Assembly: GCF_901933205.1 (NCBI RefSeq)
Contig: NC_044573.1
Span: 112,465,702 to 112,529,701 of the forward strand
Source: Camarhynchus parvulus
Taxonomy: Eukaryota > Chordata > Aves > Passeriformes > Thraupidae
Direction: 5' to 3'
Length of the DNA stretch: 64,000 bases
Positions 10,901 through 21,484 of this stretch are shown here, one piece after another (position 1 is the first letter of the stretch; each line of letters starts with the position of its first letter). A program made the translations under genes and the position numbers. The notes beneath the pieces were generated by a model. It ran no database searches. It worked only from the letters and a program-made list of their open reading frames with translations, and was not told the DNA's origin.

Positions 10901-13900
10901 CACGGGAGCTGAAGCTCAAGTAGGTGTTGGGGTGTTGGTGAGGGGCTTGGGGGTCCCCTGGCCTGGGTGACCATGAAGAAATGGGTGTGCAGAGCAGGGC
11001 TGAGGGGCTCAGAGCAGGGTTGGGGGTCTCAGAGCAGAGTTTGGGGGCTCAGAGCAGGATTGGGGGGCTCAGAGGCTCAGAGTGGGTGCAGAACTGGAGG
11101 GATTGACCCCACTCAGAGACAGGGACAGCCGAGCCCTGCCCAGGTGTCAGGGGTGGCACAAGGTGTGGCACTGGGGGCTGTGAGCCCTGCCCAGGTGTCA
11201 GGGGTGGCACAAGGTGTGGCACTGGGGGCTGTGAGCCCTGCCCAGGTGTCAGAGGTGGCACAGGGTGTGGCACTGGGGGCAGCAGCACAGGGGGCGACCA
11301 AGAGTTGCCGAGAAAGGGGAAAAACCAGAAAATGTTCCAGCACAAACCCTGGCTGTGGCTGAACCTGGGGGGTGACCCCCGAGGGCACCTGGTGACTGCT
11401 CTGGCTCCTTCGGAGGGACAGCAGCTCTGGGGACTCGGGGTGGCCCCAGCTCCCTGGAGCTCCTGGCTCCCTCTTGGCAGAGTTTTCCCTCCCTGTGGCT
11501 CCTGGCTCCCTCCTGGCAGAGTTTTCCCTCCGGGAGCCTCCCGCAGCTGCAGCTGCAGCTCCGCCGCCCCCGGGGGTTTGTTCTCACTTCAAACACTCCT
11601 CTCTCTCAGCGCCTGTAACCCCCCAGCTATTTACAAGCACTGCAGCGTTTGCAGGGTGCAACAGTTTCACTACAAACAGAATTCCCTCTCCAGCTTTGCC
11701 CCTTCTCTCCTCGAGGTGGTTCTGACTGGAAGCCACAGCTCACTGATGCAGCTCCTTGCCTTAAAACAGTTTTTGACAGCTGCTCCACTTGCCCAAAAAA
11801 CACAGGAGAAAAGATTCCCCCTGGGGTCCACTTGGCATTGCTGAGCTTCCCTTGATTTTCAGGCTGGGCAGTGAGAGCAGACGTGGCAGGAGAGGAGGGA
11901 AAGGTCCTGGTGCTGCCTGGAGCCCCAGAGCTCCCGGGCTCCTCTCTGATGCCCGTCCTCTCCTGCCTCTCCCTTTTCCATGGCTGCATCTGTTCCTTCA
12001 ACCTCTCCCCTCCATCACGTTTTCATCCTCCGGATGTTTCTTCTCCCTGCCCTGTCTCCTTTTCTTCCTGCCTTTCCCCTCCCTCTGTGCCTGTTTTCTG
12101 TCTCCTGTCACGTTAACCCCTTCCTCTCCTGCTCCTGCTCCATCCCTCAGGTATTTGATCATCGAGAATTTCATCCCTCCCGAGGAGAAGAACAAGATCA
12201 TGAACCGCCTGTACTTCGATGGTGATGAGGAGCAGTGGAAATTCCAGCCGCTGGTTCCTGCCGGAGGGTGCGTCCCTGTGTCCCTGTCCTTGTCCTTGTC
12301 CCTGTGTCCCTGTCCCTGTCCTCAGGGTATGTCCCTGTGTCCCTGTCCCTGTCCCCAGGGTACAGTCCCTGTCCTTATCCCTGTCCCTGGGGTACAGTCC
12401 CTGTGTCCCCATCCCTGTCCCCAGGGTATGTCCCTGTGTCCCTGTGTCCCTGTCCCCAGGATACAGTCCCTGTCCCTGTCCCCAGGGTACGTCCCTGTCC
12501 CCAGGGTATGTCCCTGTGTCCCTGTCCCTGCCAATGCACAGGAGTGGCCCCAGAGCTGGGTGACTCCTGTAGGTGCCCGGGGGTGTGCATCCCCTCCAAG
12601 CCCAGCCCCTCAGTGTGCATCCCCTCCAAGCCCAGCCCCTGGTGTGAATCCCCTCCAAGCCCAGCCCCTGGTGGCTGGTGCAGCTCCCTGGGCGCTGTTG
12701 GTTACATCCCCCTCCGTGTGCTCCAGGAGCAGCTCCCAGATGAAGCGGCGCCCGACCTCGGCCGTGGGCTACAAGAGGCCCATCAGCCAGTACGCCAGGG
12801 TGGCCATGGCCAGGAGATCCCACCCCCGCTTCCGGGTACGCCAGGGGACACCGGCGTGGGCAGGGGGTGGGTTAATGGGGTGGGTGGGGAGGGATGGATG
12901 GATGGATGGATGGAGGTGTGTGAATGTGTGGATGGAGATATATGGGTGGATCCATGGATGGATGTGGATGGAGATGTGTGAATGTGGGGATGTGTGGATG
13001 GATGGATGGATGGATGGATGGATGGATGGATGGATGGATGGATGGATGGATGGACATGGATGGATGGATGGATGGATGGACATGGATGGATGGATGGATG
13101 GATGGATGGATGGATGGATGGATGGATGGATGGATGGACATGGATGGATGGATGGATGGATGGATGGATGGATGGATGGATGGATGGATGAATGGACATG
13201 GATGGATGTGTATGAATGTGTGGATGGAGATATATGGATGGATCCATGGATAGATATAGATGGATATGTATGAATGGGTGTGTGGGTGGGTGGACATGAA
13301 TGGATGGAGGAATGGGTGGATGGATGGATGGATGGATGGACATGAATGGATGGATGGATGGATGGATGGACATGAATGGATGAAGGAATGGATGGATGAT
13401 GGATGGGTGGATGGGTGGATGGATGGATGGAAATGCATGAATGGGTGGATGGATAGATCCATGGATGGATGTGGATGGATGTGTGGGTGGATGTGTGCAT
13501 GGAGGTATGTGAACATGTGGATGGGTTGGTACATGGGTGTGGATGGATCCACGGATCCATGGATGGGTAGATGTGTATGGGTGGGTGAATGGATGGATGG
13601 ATCTGAATGGATGGATGGATGGATGGATCCATGGATGTGTGGATGGCTCCATGGATGGATCTATGGATGGATGTGTGGATGGAGGTCTGTGAATGTGGGG
13701 ATATGTGGATGGATGGATGGATGGATGGATGGATGGACATGGATGGATTTGTATGAATGTGTGGATGGAGATACATGGATGGATCCATGGAGAGATATGG
13801 ATGGATGTGTATGAATGGGTGGATGGGTGGGTGGGTGGATGAATAGACATGGATGGATGTGGATGGAGATATATGTATGTATGGATGGATCCATGGATGG

Positions 13901-15573
13901 ATGTGTGGATGGAGGTGTGTGAATTTGTGGATGGATGGATGGATGGATGGATGGATGGATGGATGGATGGATGGATGGATGGATGGGGGATGGATGGATG
14001 GGTTGGTGAATGGATGTGGATGGATCCATGGATGGATGGATGGATGGATCCATGGATGGATCCATGGATTGGTGTGGATGGATGTGTGGATGGGTTGGTG
14101 GATGGGTGTGGATGGATCCATGGATCCATGTATGTGTATGGGTGGGTGGGTGGGTGGATGGATGGATGGACAGACAGACAGACATGGATGGATGTGTGGA
14201 TGGATGTGTAAGAATGTATGGATGGGTGGGTGGATGGATGGAGGTGATTGGAGAGCTAGAGGTCGATGGATGGAGGCAGATGGTGACTGGATGGGTGGAG
14301 GGATGGATAACATTGGAAGGGAAGATGGAGTAAACAAGCTCACAAGGATCTGGGATACAGCAATTCAAGCTCCCAGCTTTATCCTCCCAGCTCCAGTCCT
14401 GGAGCTCCTGGCTCTCCTGCCATTGGAGAGGACAGCCTTGGGACAGGCTGGGAGAGCCAGAGCAGAGCCTTGAGCCCACAGCCCAGTGCCAGGACAGCCA
14501 GGAGAGGATCCCACTGCCCCGGCAGCGCGGCTCACTAGAGCCGGAGCCGTGTCCTCCCCACGGTGACTCCCGTGTTGGCTGTGCCCTGGGCAGGCTGAGA
14601 ACATCATGTTCCTGGAGCTGGACCTGTCCCCCCCGGCCATCTTCGAGTTTGAGCGCAGCAGGGACCCTGCGGCGGAGCAGGACCCGCGGGCGCTGCACCT
14701 GGAGCGGCTGATGCACCTGGACAGCCTCCTGGAGCGGCCAGCGGCCTCCCGCGTGCGCAAGTCCCGCTCCTGGTGGGTGACAGCGGCGTGGGGACACGGC
14801 TGGGGGGGACAGGGGGGCTGGGGCAGGCAGAGCTGTCCCATCGGGGCTGAGCCTGCCGGGGAGCTGCTGGCTGTGCTGAGATTGGAATGCTGCTGAGGCT
14901 GTGCTAGAAGGGACCTGGAGCTGCTGCAGAGAGCCCAGAGGAGCCCTGGAGCTGCTCCAGGGCTGGAGCCAGGCTGGGAGAGCTGGGGTTGCTCACCTGG
15001 AGAGGAGAAGGATCCAGGGAGAGCTCAGAGCCTGAAGGGGCTCCAGGAGAGCTGCACAGGGACTGGGGACAAGGCATGGAGGGACAGGAGCCAGGGAATG
15101 GCTCCCACTGCCAGAGGGCAGGGCTGGATGGGATATTGGAAATGAGGAATTGTGCCCTGGCAGGGTGGGCAGGCCCTGGCACAGGGTGCCCACCCTGGAT
15201 CCCTGGCAGTGCCCAAGGCCAGGCTGGACACTGGGACACCCTGGGACAGTGGGAGGTGTCCCTGCCATGGCAGGGGTGGCACTGGATGAATTGTAAGATC
15301 TCCCCAACCCAAACCATTCTATGATATTCCTATTTCCCAGACCCAAGGTATCCTCCCACCCAGCAAGGGGTGCCCTTAGGTGCTGCCTGCATAGCAAACG
15401 ACCAGGAAAAGGGCTGGATTTTGGGCAGGGTGGGAAGGCACGGCGGGTCAGCAGCCCCAGAGTGTCTCTGTGTCCCCAGGTGCCAGACGCCGCGGTCGCT
15501 GCCGTCCTCCACCACCCACGTGTCCCTGGCCTCCAGCTCCCCGTGCGCCGCCCCTCTGCCGGCCCAGGAGTGA
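2560..15573 (+). CDS. KIF3C: KIF3C, kinesin-2 family motor subunit (8 coding exons, complete)
   Basis: Spliced CDS: 2560-3972, 10382-10483, 10598-10720, 10801-10919, 12151-12267, 12727-12835, 14594-14772 and 15480-15573. The total is 2256 bases, giving 751 residues plus TGA. Every intron is GT-AG and the frame is kept throughout. The protein is a plus-end kinesin-2 motor: an N-terminal motor domain (about residues 10-345), a basic then acidic linker (about 379-410), a coiled coil (about 410-590) and a C-terminal tail. Motifs seen are the P-loop GQTGTGKT (98-105), switch I NEHSSRSH (211-218) and switch II DLAGSE (247-252). It is called KIF3C rather than KIF3B because of the segment [20 protein letters not shown], the tail segment [18 protein letters not shown] and the end [11 protein letters not shown]. 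Known role: heterodimer with KIF3A in neuronal microtubule transport. At 751 residues it is shorter than the roughly 793 I recall for human, mostly because a loop-11 insert is missing. Confidence 0.96.
3973..7100. other. KIF3C intron 1, first part
   Basis: GC-rich intronic sequence without conserved coding. It holds two small arrays: a 14-bp unit (GGCACAGCCCCTCT, about five copies, 4763-4818) and a 33-bp unit containing TGTGGGGTGTCCCCTGGGTG (about 3.5 copies, 6425-6550). The long open frames here have no family features. Confidence 0.7.
7108..8905. repeat. CA-dinucleotide array with interspersed 30-60 bp higher-order units
   Basis: Blocks of (CA)n are separated by recurring cassettes such as GTGTGCACATGGACACACAC and AGAGTGCACACAC, about 1.8 kb in KIF3C intron 1. 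From about 8200 the pure CA blocks shorten and the cassette CAGTGTGCACAGACACAGTG dominates. Confidence 0.97.
8910..9400. repeat. TG-dinucleotide array, opposite strand sense to the CA array
   Basis: Units of GTGTGTGTATTTGTGTG and GTGCATTTCTGTGTGCACAG recur. The block follows the CA array directly but with TG on the + strand. Confidence 0.93.
9428..9843. repeat. Ten-base CATCCC(A/T)G(C/T)C array
   Basis: About 40 copies of CATCCCAGCC, CATCCCTGCC and CATCCCAGTC in KIF3C intron 1. The units are stop-free in several frames, which produces spurious long ORFs on both strands. Confidence 0.95.
9955..10295. repeat. GGGATCAGGG / GGGGACAGGGATCAGG array
   Basis: Degenerate G-rich repeat ending about 85 bases before KIF3C exon 2. 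Confidence 0.85.
10382..10483 (+). CDS. KIF3C: KIF3C coding exon 2 (stalk)
   Basis: 34 codons beginning [20 protein letters not shown], coiled-coil stalk. The acceptor is CCCCTGCAG and the donor GTACCAG. The phase is 0 at both ends. The residues follow directly on ...LLAIKYK of exon 1, as in other kinesin-2 B/C subunits. Confidence 0.96.
10598..10720 (+). CDS. KIF3C: KIF3C coding exon 3 (stalk)
   Basis: 41 codons from [18 protein letters not shown] to EIKTKKLKK, a charged coiled coil. The acceptor is CCCCGCAG and the donor GTGAGAG. Phase is 0 at both ends. Confidence 0.96.
10801..10919 (+). CDS. KIF3C: KIF3C coding exon 4 (stalk)
   Basis: 39 codons plus two bases, starting [19 protein letters not shown]. 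The exon ends CTC AA and the donor is GTAGGT. The split codon AA|G restores the conserved lysine of LKLKYLIIENF. If the intron were retained, the next codon would be TAG, so retention stops translation at once. Confidence 0.95.
10985..11285. repeat. Two small arrays in KIF3C intron 4
   Basis: A roughly 20-bp unit (CTCAGAGCAGGGTTGGGGG, 10985-11080) is followed by three copies of a roughly 52-bp unit containing GCCCAGGTGTCAGGGGTGGC (11138-11283). The rest of intron 4 to 12150 shows no named element. Confidence 0.85.
12151..12267 (+). CDS. KIF3C: KIF3C coding exon 5 (end of stalk)
   Basis: One base plus 38 codons plus two bases. It encodes [20 protein letters not shown] and then [13 protein letters not shown]. 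The acceptor is CATCCCTCAG and the donor GTGCGT. The split codon GG|G gives glycine where I recall valine in human KIF3C. Confidence 0.95.
12270..12535. repeat. TCCCTG / CCCAGGGTA repeat in KIF3C intron 5
   Basis: Short C-rich units (TCCCTGTCCCCAGGGTA) begin within a few bases of the exon 5 donor. Confidence 0.85.
12727..12835 (+). CDS. KIF3C: KIF3C coding exon 6 (tail)
   Basis: One base plus 36 codons: [20 protein letters not shown] and on to ARRSHPRFR. This is the conserved tail block of kinesin-2 B/C subunits. The acceptor is GTGCTCCAG and the donor GTACGC. The exon is followed almost at once by the large GGAT array of intron 6. Confidence 0.95.
12890..14320. repeat. GGAT tetranucleotide array filling KIF3C intron 6
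   Basis: About 1.4 kb of (GGAT)n. It has recurring interruptions such as ATCCATGGATGG, GGACATGGAT and GTGTGTGAATGTGTGG. It occupies most of intron 6. Confidence 0.97.
14594..14772 (+). CDS. KIF3C: KIF3C coding exon 7 (tail)
   Basis: 59 codons plus two bases. It begins [20 protein letters not shown] and continues through [20 protein letters not shown] to RVRKSRS. The tryptophan codon is split TG|G across intron 7. The acceptor is CTGGGCAG and the donor GTGGGT. Confidence 0.95.
14905..15335 (+). mobile_element. CR1 LINE 3' fragment in KIF3C intron 7
   Basis: It holds the typical CR1 3' blocks in order: GAGAGCTGGGGTTGCTCACC, TGCCAGAGGGCAGGGC, CCCTGGATCCCTGGCAGTGC, TGCCATGGCAGGGGTGGCAC and the tail CCCAAACCATTCTATGA. 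It is 5'-truncated, as most CR1 copies are. Confidence 0.88.
15480..15573 (+). CDS. KIF3C: KIF3C coding exon 8 (C-terminus and stop)
   Basis: One base plus 30 codons plus TGA at 15571-15573. It encodes [20 protein letters not shown] and ends APLPAQE. The block [10 protein letters not shown] matches the PSTTHASLAS block I recall near the human KIF3C C-terminus. The acceptor is TGTCCCCAG. Confidence 0.93.
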
Positions 15574-17371
15574 CCGCCCGGACGCCTCGAACCGGACTGA
15601 GCCCCCGAGGGCCGAGGGGGGCCCGGCCCAGCGGCCCCAGCTCGTCCTTGTCCTCAGCTACTTTGTGTGTGTTTGTGCGAGACACGAACGGCCCCGGGCC
15701 AGGGCGGCTGCCCCTCCCTCCCCTCCTCTCTCCTCCCCTCCCTCCTCCCTTTCCTCCTCCCCTCCCTCCGCCCCCCTGATCCCAATCTGTCACTTTATTT
15801 ATTTAACCTATTTATTTATGGAGCGGAGGCAGGATTTGTGCTCGGACTGATGGACCTCCAGGCTGGCAGTAGGCACCGTGCTGACCTCCCCGGGTTTGCC
15901 CAGCTCCCAGCCCTGCCCACACCACCCTGGCACAGGGCTGGGCACGGGGACACCACCCTGGCACAGGGCTGGGCACGGGGACAGCACCAGGACACTGCTC
16001 CATCCCGGCAGGAGGGGCACGGGTCCCTCTGCAGGGGCTTTGGCAGAAGCTGAGGCTGCCCTGGCCCCTGGTGCTGGCTTTGCTGTACTGGATCCCAGGG
16101 AATTTGGAGATCTCTGCGTGGATTGGGAGACTTCGTGGTGGCAGTGCCTTGTCAGAGTCCCCCTGAGGGACTCCCCAGCCTGCATCGACTCTGGTGGCAG
16201 CAGGGACACCTCACCCACTGTGGGCACGGCTGGCACAGCTCCATCCACAGGGCTTGCAGAGTCGCCAGACCAAGTCACCCAAAGGCCACAGGGCTTTGTC
16301 CAGCCGTGCCACACCCTGGGGACACCCTGGGGACACTGGAGACAGCCCCACCAAGGCTGCCATCGCTGACCGTGGGTGTGCAGCTCCTGACACGGCCCGA
16401 GGTGGAAATCTGGAAATGTCCAGCCCCTGCAGGGACACGCCCAGCCCGGGAGCGGCGCCGCCTGCCCGAGGCTCCATCTGCAGCTAAAGGGACAGGGAAA
16501 TGCGGGACAAGGAGGTGACACCCAGGGCAGCGATGGCATCGCTGTCCCCTGGACAATGGCACACGGAGGTCACCTCTGTCACCTCCTGGTTGGGACAAAC
16601 TGCCTGGTGGGGTGTGGAGGACTGGATTGGAATGGTGATGGGTAAGAGGGGGAAGCCACGAGGGCTCTGGGGGCTGAATCCTGCCCCAGCAGGTGCAGGG
16701 ACAGCACCTGGTGTCCTACACGGCTCTCGGGTGGAGGGAAGCTGGTGAAGCAGCTCTGGTGTCCCTGGCATGGTGGAGGTGGGGACATCCCTGTGATGGA
16801 TGAGATCCCTGTGGATGAGGGAGCAACCCCTGGCTCTCCTGGGTCAGCAAAGGGCCGGACAGGAGGGCAGGTCAGGGAGGATTGCGGGTGGGAAATGTCC
16901 TCTGGAAACAAAGAGAATTCCTGCACAGGGTGGATGAGGTTGGAAGGGACCCTGGAGCTCATGCAGTCCCTGGAGCAGTTACTCAGGGATGTGGCCAGGT
17001 GGGTTTGGGATCTCCAGGGAAGGAGACTCCAGCACTGTTCTGGGCAGGCTGCTCTTTGCTGTTGCCTGGTCCCCGCTCCCCTCGCTGCTCCTGCACTCAG
17101 GACAGGGGTGAGGGAGGGCGAGGGAGCAAAGCACAGGCCTGGAATGGGGACATCCAGGGGGAAGCAGGACCTGTGCTGAGCTCAGAGCCAGGCAGGTCCC
17201 TCAGCAGCCATGTCCCATCCACACGTGGCTGTGCTGGGCCATCCACTGCCCTTCCCAGCTGGCCTGACACATCCCTGCACTGCCCAGGGGATCCTTTCCC
17301 CTTCCATCAAACATTGCCCTGCCTTGAGCTCTCCATCATAGCCCTGTGCTCCTCCCTTCCCTTTCCATCTG

Positions 17372-18215
17372 TGCCCCATAGCACCTGTTCTGTGCCCCAT
17401 AGCACCTGTTCTGTGCCCCATAACACCTGTGCCCCATAGCACCTGTTCTGTGCCCCATAACACCCTGTTCTGTGCCCCATAGCACCTGTTCTGTGCCCCA
17501 TAACACCTGTGCCCCATAACACCTGTTCTGTGCCCCATAGCACCTGTTCCCCATAGCACCCTGTTCTGTGCCCCATAACACCTGTTCTGTGCCCCATAGC
17601 ACCTGTTCCCCATAACACCCTGTTCTGTGCCCCATAACACCTGTGCCCCATAGCACCTGTTCTGTGCCCCATAACACCCTGTTCTGTGCCCCATAGCACC
17701 TGTTCCATGCCCCGTAACACCTGCTCTGTGCCCCATAGCACCTGTTCTGTGCCCCATAACACCTGTTCTGTGCCCCATAGCACCCTGTTCCATGCCCCAT
17801 AAGACCTGTTCTGTGCCCCATAACACCTGTTCTGTGCCCCATAGCACCCTGTTCCGTGCCCCATAACACCTGTTCCGTGCCCCATAGCACCTGTTCTGTG
17901 CCCCATAACACCTGTTCTGTGCCCCATAGCACCCTGTTCCGTGCCCCATAACACCTGTTCTGTTCCCCATAGCACCTGTTCTGTGCCCCATAACACCTGT
18001 TCCCCATAGCACCTGTTCTGTGCCCCATAGCACCCTGTTCCGTGCCCCATAGCACCTGTTCTGTGCCCCATAGCACCCTGTTCCGTGCCCCATAGCACCT
18101 GTTCCGTGCCCCATAAGACCTGTTCTGTGCCCCATAACACCTGTTCTGTGCCCCATAGCACCCTGTTCCGTGCCCCATAACACCTGTTCTGTGCCCCATA
18201 GCACCCTGTTCTGTC
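17372..18215. repeat. 21-bp minisatellite with TAG/TAA variants (about 40 copies)
   Basis: The unit core is CTGTGCCCCATAGCACCTGT or the same with CATAACACC, plus copies extended to CACCCTGTTC. The mix of 20- to 22-bp units keeps all minus-strand frames open, so the long frames there are artefacts. Confidence 0.96.
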
Positions 18216-18439
18216 CCTCCAGGACCTTTGTCCCTTCTCCCCCAGCCCAGGCTGTAGCTTGCTCCGAGGACTGAGCTCCCTCCCCTGGCAGCAGCCAGGC
18301 CCAGGCTGTGCCCAGCCTGGCAGGAGGGAGCAGGGGAAAGTGTTGGAGGAGTCCCTTCCATGCTGTGGGCTCAGGGCTGCCCACAGGTGCCCCCACAGCC
18401 AGGGGTGTCCCAGGGCATCCCCCAGAGCGAGCTGGCCCT

Positions 18440-18625
18440 GGGGAACCATGCCAGCCCTGGGAAACCACCCCAGCCCTGGGAAACCACCCCAGCCCTGGCA
18501 AGGCCAGGCTGGGGAGGCTTGGAGCAGCCTGGAACAGTGGAAGGTGGCCCTGCCATGGCACTGGGTGAGCTTTAAAGTCCCTTCCAGCCCAAACCAGTCT
18601 GGGATTCCCTGATTCTGTGGTTGGG
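18440..18625 (+). mobile_element. CR1 3' fragment
   Basis: AGGCCAGGCTGGGGAGGC, CTGCCATGGCACTGGGTGAG and the CCCTTCCAGCCCAAACCAG tail mark a CR1 3' end. A short GGGAAACCACCCCAGCCCT duplication precedes it. Confidence 0.8.
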
Positions 18626-18904
18626 AGAGCTGGTTTGTTATTTAATTTCCTGGAAAGCATCTGGGAGTTGGGGTCAGGAAGCACAGACTCAGAATGAGGG
18701 GAAGCTTGGGGGGCTGCAGGAATAGAATTTCCTCCCCTCCTTGTTTTCCAGCAGTCCCAGTTCCCCTTCAGTGGATCAGCAGCTCGTGGAGCCCCAAAGG
18801 GATGAACCAGAGACCTTCTCTGGCCTCTGTTCTCACCCAGGGTGTAGGAAACAGCTCTGGAGCTGAGGGTGTGAGGGTGTCCTCATCCCCGGGCCATGGA
18901 GCAC

Positions 18905-19490
18905 CCCAGGAAGGGTGGCTGGGCCCAGGAGGAGTGGCTGTGCCCAGGAAGGGTGGCTGTGCCCAGGAAGGGTGGCTGTGCCCCAGGAGGAGTGGCTGTC
19001 CCCAAGGAAGGGTGGCTGTGTTCATGGAGGGTTCCTCCAGAAGCCTTTGCAGCACAGCTGTGGTCATGGTGGGATCCTCTGGAATTCCAGCAGAGCTGTG
19101 GTCATGGTGGGATCCTCTGGAATTCCAGCAGAGCTGTGATCATGGTGAGATCCTCTGGAATTCCAGCACAACTGTGATCATGGTGGGATCCTCTGGAATT
19201 CCAGCAGAGCTGTGGCCATGGTAGGATCCTCTGGAATTCCAGCAGAGCTGTGGTCATGGTGAGATCCTCTGGAGCCTTTCCAGCAGAGCTGTGATCACAG
19301 AGGGATTAGCTGGAATTCCAGCAGAACTGTAATCCTGGTGGGATCCTCTGGAGCCCTTCCAGCAGAGCTGTGGTCATGGTGGGATCCTCTGGAATTCCAG
19401 CAGAGCTGTGGTCATGGTGGGATTCTCTGGAATTCCAGCAGAGCTGTGATCACAGAGGGATCCTCTGGAGCCCTTCCAGCAGAGCACAAG
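18905..19490. repeat. 20-bp then 38-bp minisatellites
   Basis: 18911-19018 is a 20-bp unit (GTGGCTGTGCCCAGGAAGGG). 19058-19488 is a 38-bp unit built on GGGATCCTCTGGAATTCCAG plus CAGAGCTGTGGTCATGGT, about eleven copies. The period of 38 was measured from successive GGAATTCC positions. Confidence 0.95.
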
Positions 19491-20034
19491 GTGGGAATCG
19501 CCAGCGCAGGGGATGGGATGAGGCACTTCCAGCACCAAGAGCCGCTCCCGAGCTCTCCCTCCTCCTCCTCCAGCCGCGGCGCCGCCGGGAGCCGTCCCCG
19601 CACGCCAGCAGGGCGGGGAGCGCTCGGGCTGTCGGTGCCGTTCGCTGTCCGTGTGTCCCAGCGGGGCCAGGGGCTGGGCCGGGGCTTCCTTTCGTTGTTG
19701 TTGAACTGTTCTTTTGGGGTTCAGGTTTGGCCGTTTTTCCGCGGGAAGGGGGGTGCGGGTCTGTTGCGGGTTCATGGACAAGGTGAGGGCCTCGATTAGG
19801 ACCAAATTTTCGTGCCTGTTGCTCTGGTGATTTATTTAGAAATCAAAAGTTTACTGTCTGGTGGCCCATCCTTGTCACTCTATACATAGGACTATACAGG
19901 ACATATTATAAATATATATATATTATACATAGTGTCGGGAGAGAGGCCGTTCCTGGCGGGATGGACACTCCTCACTGTGCTGTAATGTAGCTTCGAGCCC
20001 GCGCTGGGAGCGCCCTCCAGGATGGCAAGGACAC

Positions 20035-20040
20035 AATAAA
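20035..20040 (+). terminator. Candidate polyadenylation signal AATAAA
   Basis: AATAAA followed within about 15 bases by TG-containing sequence (GGAATGAGTGAGC). It lies at the end of a stretch that looks like a 3' UTR end, and KIF3C is the only upstream gene on this strand. Confidence 0.45.
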
Positions 20041-20274
20041 GGAATGAGTGAGCATCGCTGCCCGGCCTCCGCAGCCTCCTTAGCCCGGCCGGGCCGGGAG
20101 CAGCTGGCACGGAAGGGAGGGAGCGAGGATTCCTGGATTCCTTCCTTCCCCCGGGATTTGTGCACAGCTTTGAGTTCCAGGAGGGATGGAGCTGGCACAA
20201 ACCCAGGCAGCTCCAGCTCAGGGACAGCCTGGGGCATCACACGGACACAGCTGGGCTGAGGGATGGCAGAGGGG

Positions 20275-21232
20275 AGGTGGGAGATGGGAAAGGGAGAGAT
20301 GGGAAAGGGGGGATGGAAAAGGGGAGCTGGAAAATGAGCTGGGAAAGGGAGAGCTGGGCAAAGGGGAGATGGAAAAGGAACTGGAAAAGGGGAGATGGAA
20401 AGGGGGGAGCTGGAAAAGGGGAGATGGAAAGGGGGGAGATGAAAAAGGAACTGGAAGAGGGGAGATGGAAAAGAGGGAGCTGGAAAAGGGGAGATGGGAA
20501 AGGAGATGGAAAAGGGAAGCTGGAAAAGGGGGAACTGGGAAAGGGGGGTGGAAAATGGGAGATGAAAAAGGGGGCAGAAAAGGGGAGCTGGGAAAGGGAG
20601 AGATGGAAAAGGGGAGATGGAAAAGAGGGGATGGAAAAGGGGGGATGGAAAAGGGGAGATGAGATGGAAAAGGAGCTGGGAAAGGGGAGCTGGAAAAGAG
20701 GGAGCTGGAAAAGGTGAAATGGAAAAGGGGAGGTAGAAAACGGGAGATGGAAAACAGGAGATGGAAAAGGGAGAGCTGGAAAAGGAGCTGGAAAAGGGGG
20801 AGTTGGAAAAGGGGACCTGAGAAAGGGGAGATGGAAAAGGGGAGATGAAAAGGGGGATGGGAAAGGGGAACTGGAAAAGGGAGGTTGGAGAAGGGGGAGT
20901 TGGAAAAAGGGAGATGGAAAAGGGGGGGATGGAGAAGGGAGAACTGGAAAAGGGGAGATGGAAAAGGGAGAGATGGAAAAGGGGGAACTGGAAAAGGAGA
21001 GATGGAAAAGGGGACATGAGATGGAAAAGGAGCTGGAAAAGGGGAGATGGAAAAGGTGAAATGGAAAAGACAGAGATGAAAAGAGAGAGATGGAAAAGGG
21101 GGGTTGGAAAAGAGGAAATGGAAAAGGGGGGTTGGAAAAGAGGAGATGGAAAAGGGGCAATGGAAAATGGGAGCTGGAAAAGGGAGAGATGGAAAAGGGG
21201 GAGATGGAAGAGGGAAGATGGAAAAAACATTG
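20275..21232. repeat. Purine-rich GGAAAAGGGGAGATG array
   Basis: Nearly 1 kb of units such as GGAAAAGGGGAGATGGAAAA and GGAGCTGGAAAAGG. The only regular pyrimidines on the + strand come from GAT and GCT. It abuts the 3' end of a minus-strand CR1. Confidence 0.96.
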
Positions 21233-21244
21233 CAAAGGCATAGA

Positions 21245-21475
21245 TTGGGTTGGGTTGGGTTGGAAAGGACCTCAGAGCCCATCCAGTGCCACCCCTGCCA
21301 TGGCAGGGACACCTCCCACTGTCCCAGGGTGTCCCAATGCCCAGCCTGGCCTTGGGCACTGCCAGGGATCCAGGGGCAGCCCCAGCTGCTCTGGGCACCC
21401 TGTGCCAGGGAACAATTCCTAATTCCCAAGATCCCATCCATCCCTACCCTCTGGCAGTTTAATTCCCAGCTCTGA
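21245..21475 (-). mobile_element. CR1 3' fragment (minus strand)
   Basis: Reading + it starts with the reversed tail GGGTTGGGTTGGAAAGGACC and continues CCACCCCTGCCATGGCAGGG and CTGCTCTGGGCACCCTGTGC. It is an uninterrupted copy of the CR1 segment that carries the LTR insertion at 34081. Confidence 0.88.
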
Positions 21476-21484
21476 GGTTGTCCA

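Larger units (their letters stand above)
15574..20060 (+). other. KIF3C: Possible long KIF3C 3' untranslated region
   Basis: No canonical AATAAA is obvious soon after the stop codon. An AU-rich stretch at 15790-15830 holds several ATTTA pentamers, and the first convincing AATAAA is at 20035-20040. The sequence just before it (about 19800-20040) is a non-repetitive, AT-richer stretch like a conserved transcript end. In between lie unremarkable sequence (15850-17370), a 21-bp minisatellite, a CR1 fragment and a 38-bp array. The extent is inference; a nearer, non-canonical site is possible. Confidence 0.4.

Noticed and set aside
12769..14343. 524-codon minus-strand frame of His-Pro-Ser-Ile repeats
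   Set aside because: Reverse reading of the GGAT array in intron 6.
17182..18684. 500-codon minus-strand frame with Gly-Ala-Met-Gly-His-Arg repeats
   Set aside because: Reverse reading of the 21-bp minisatellite.
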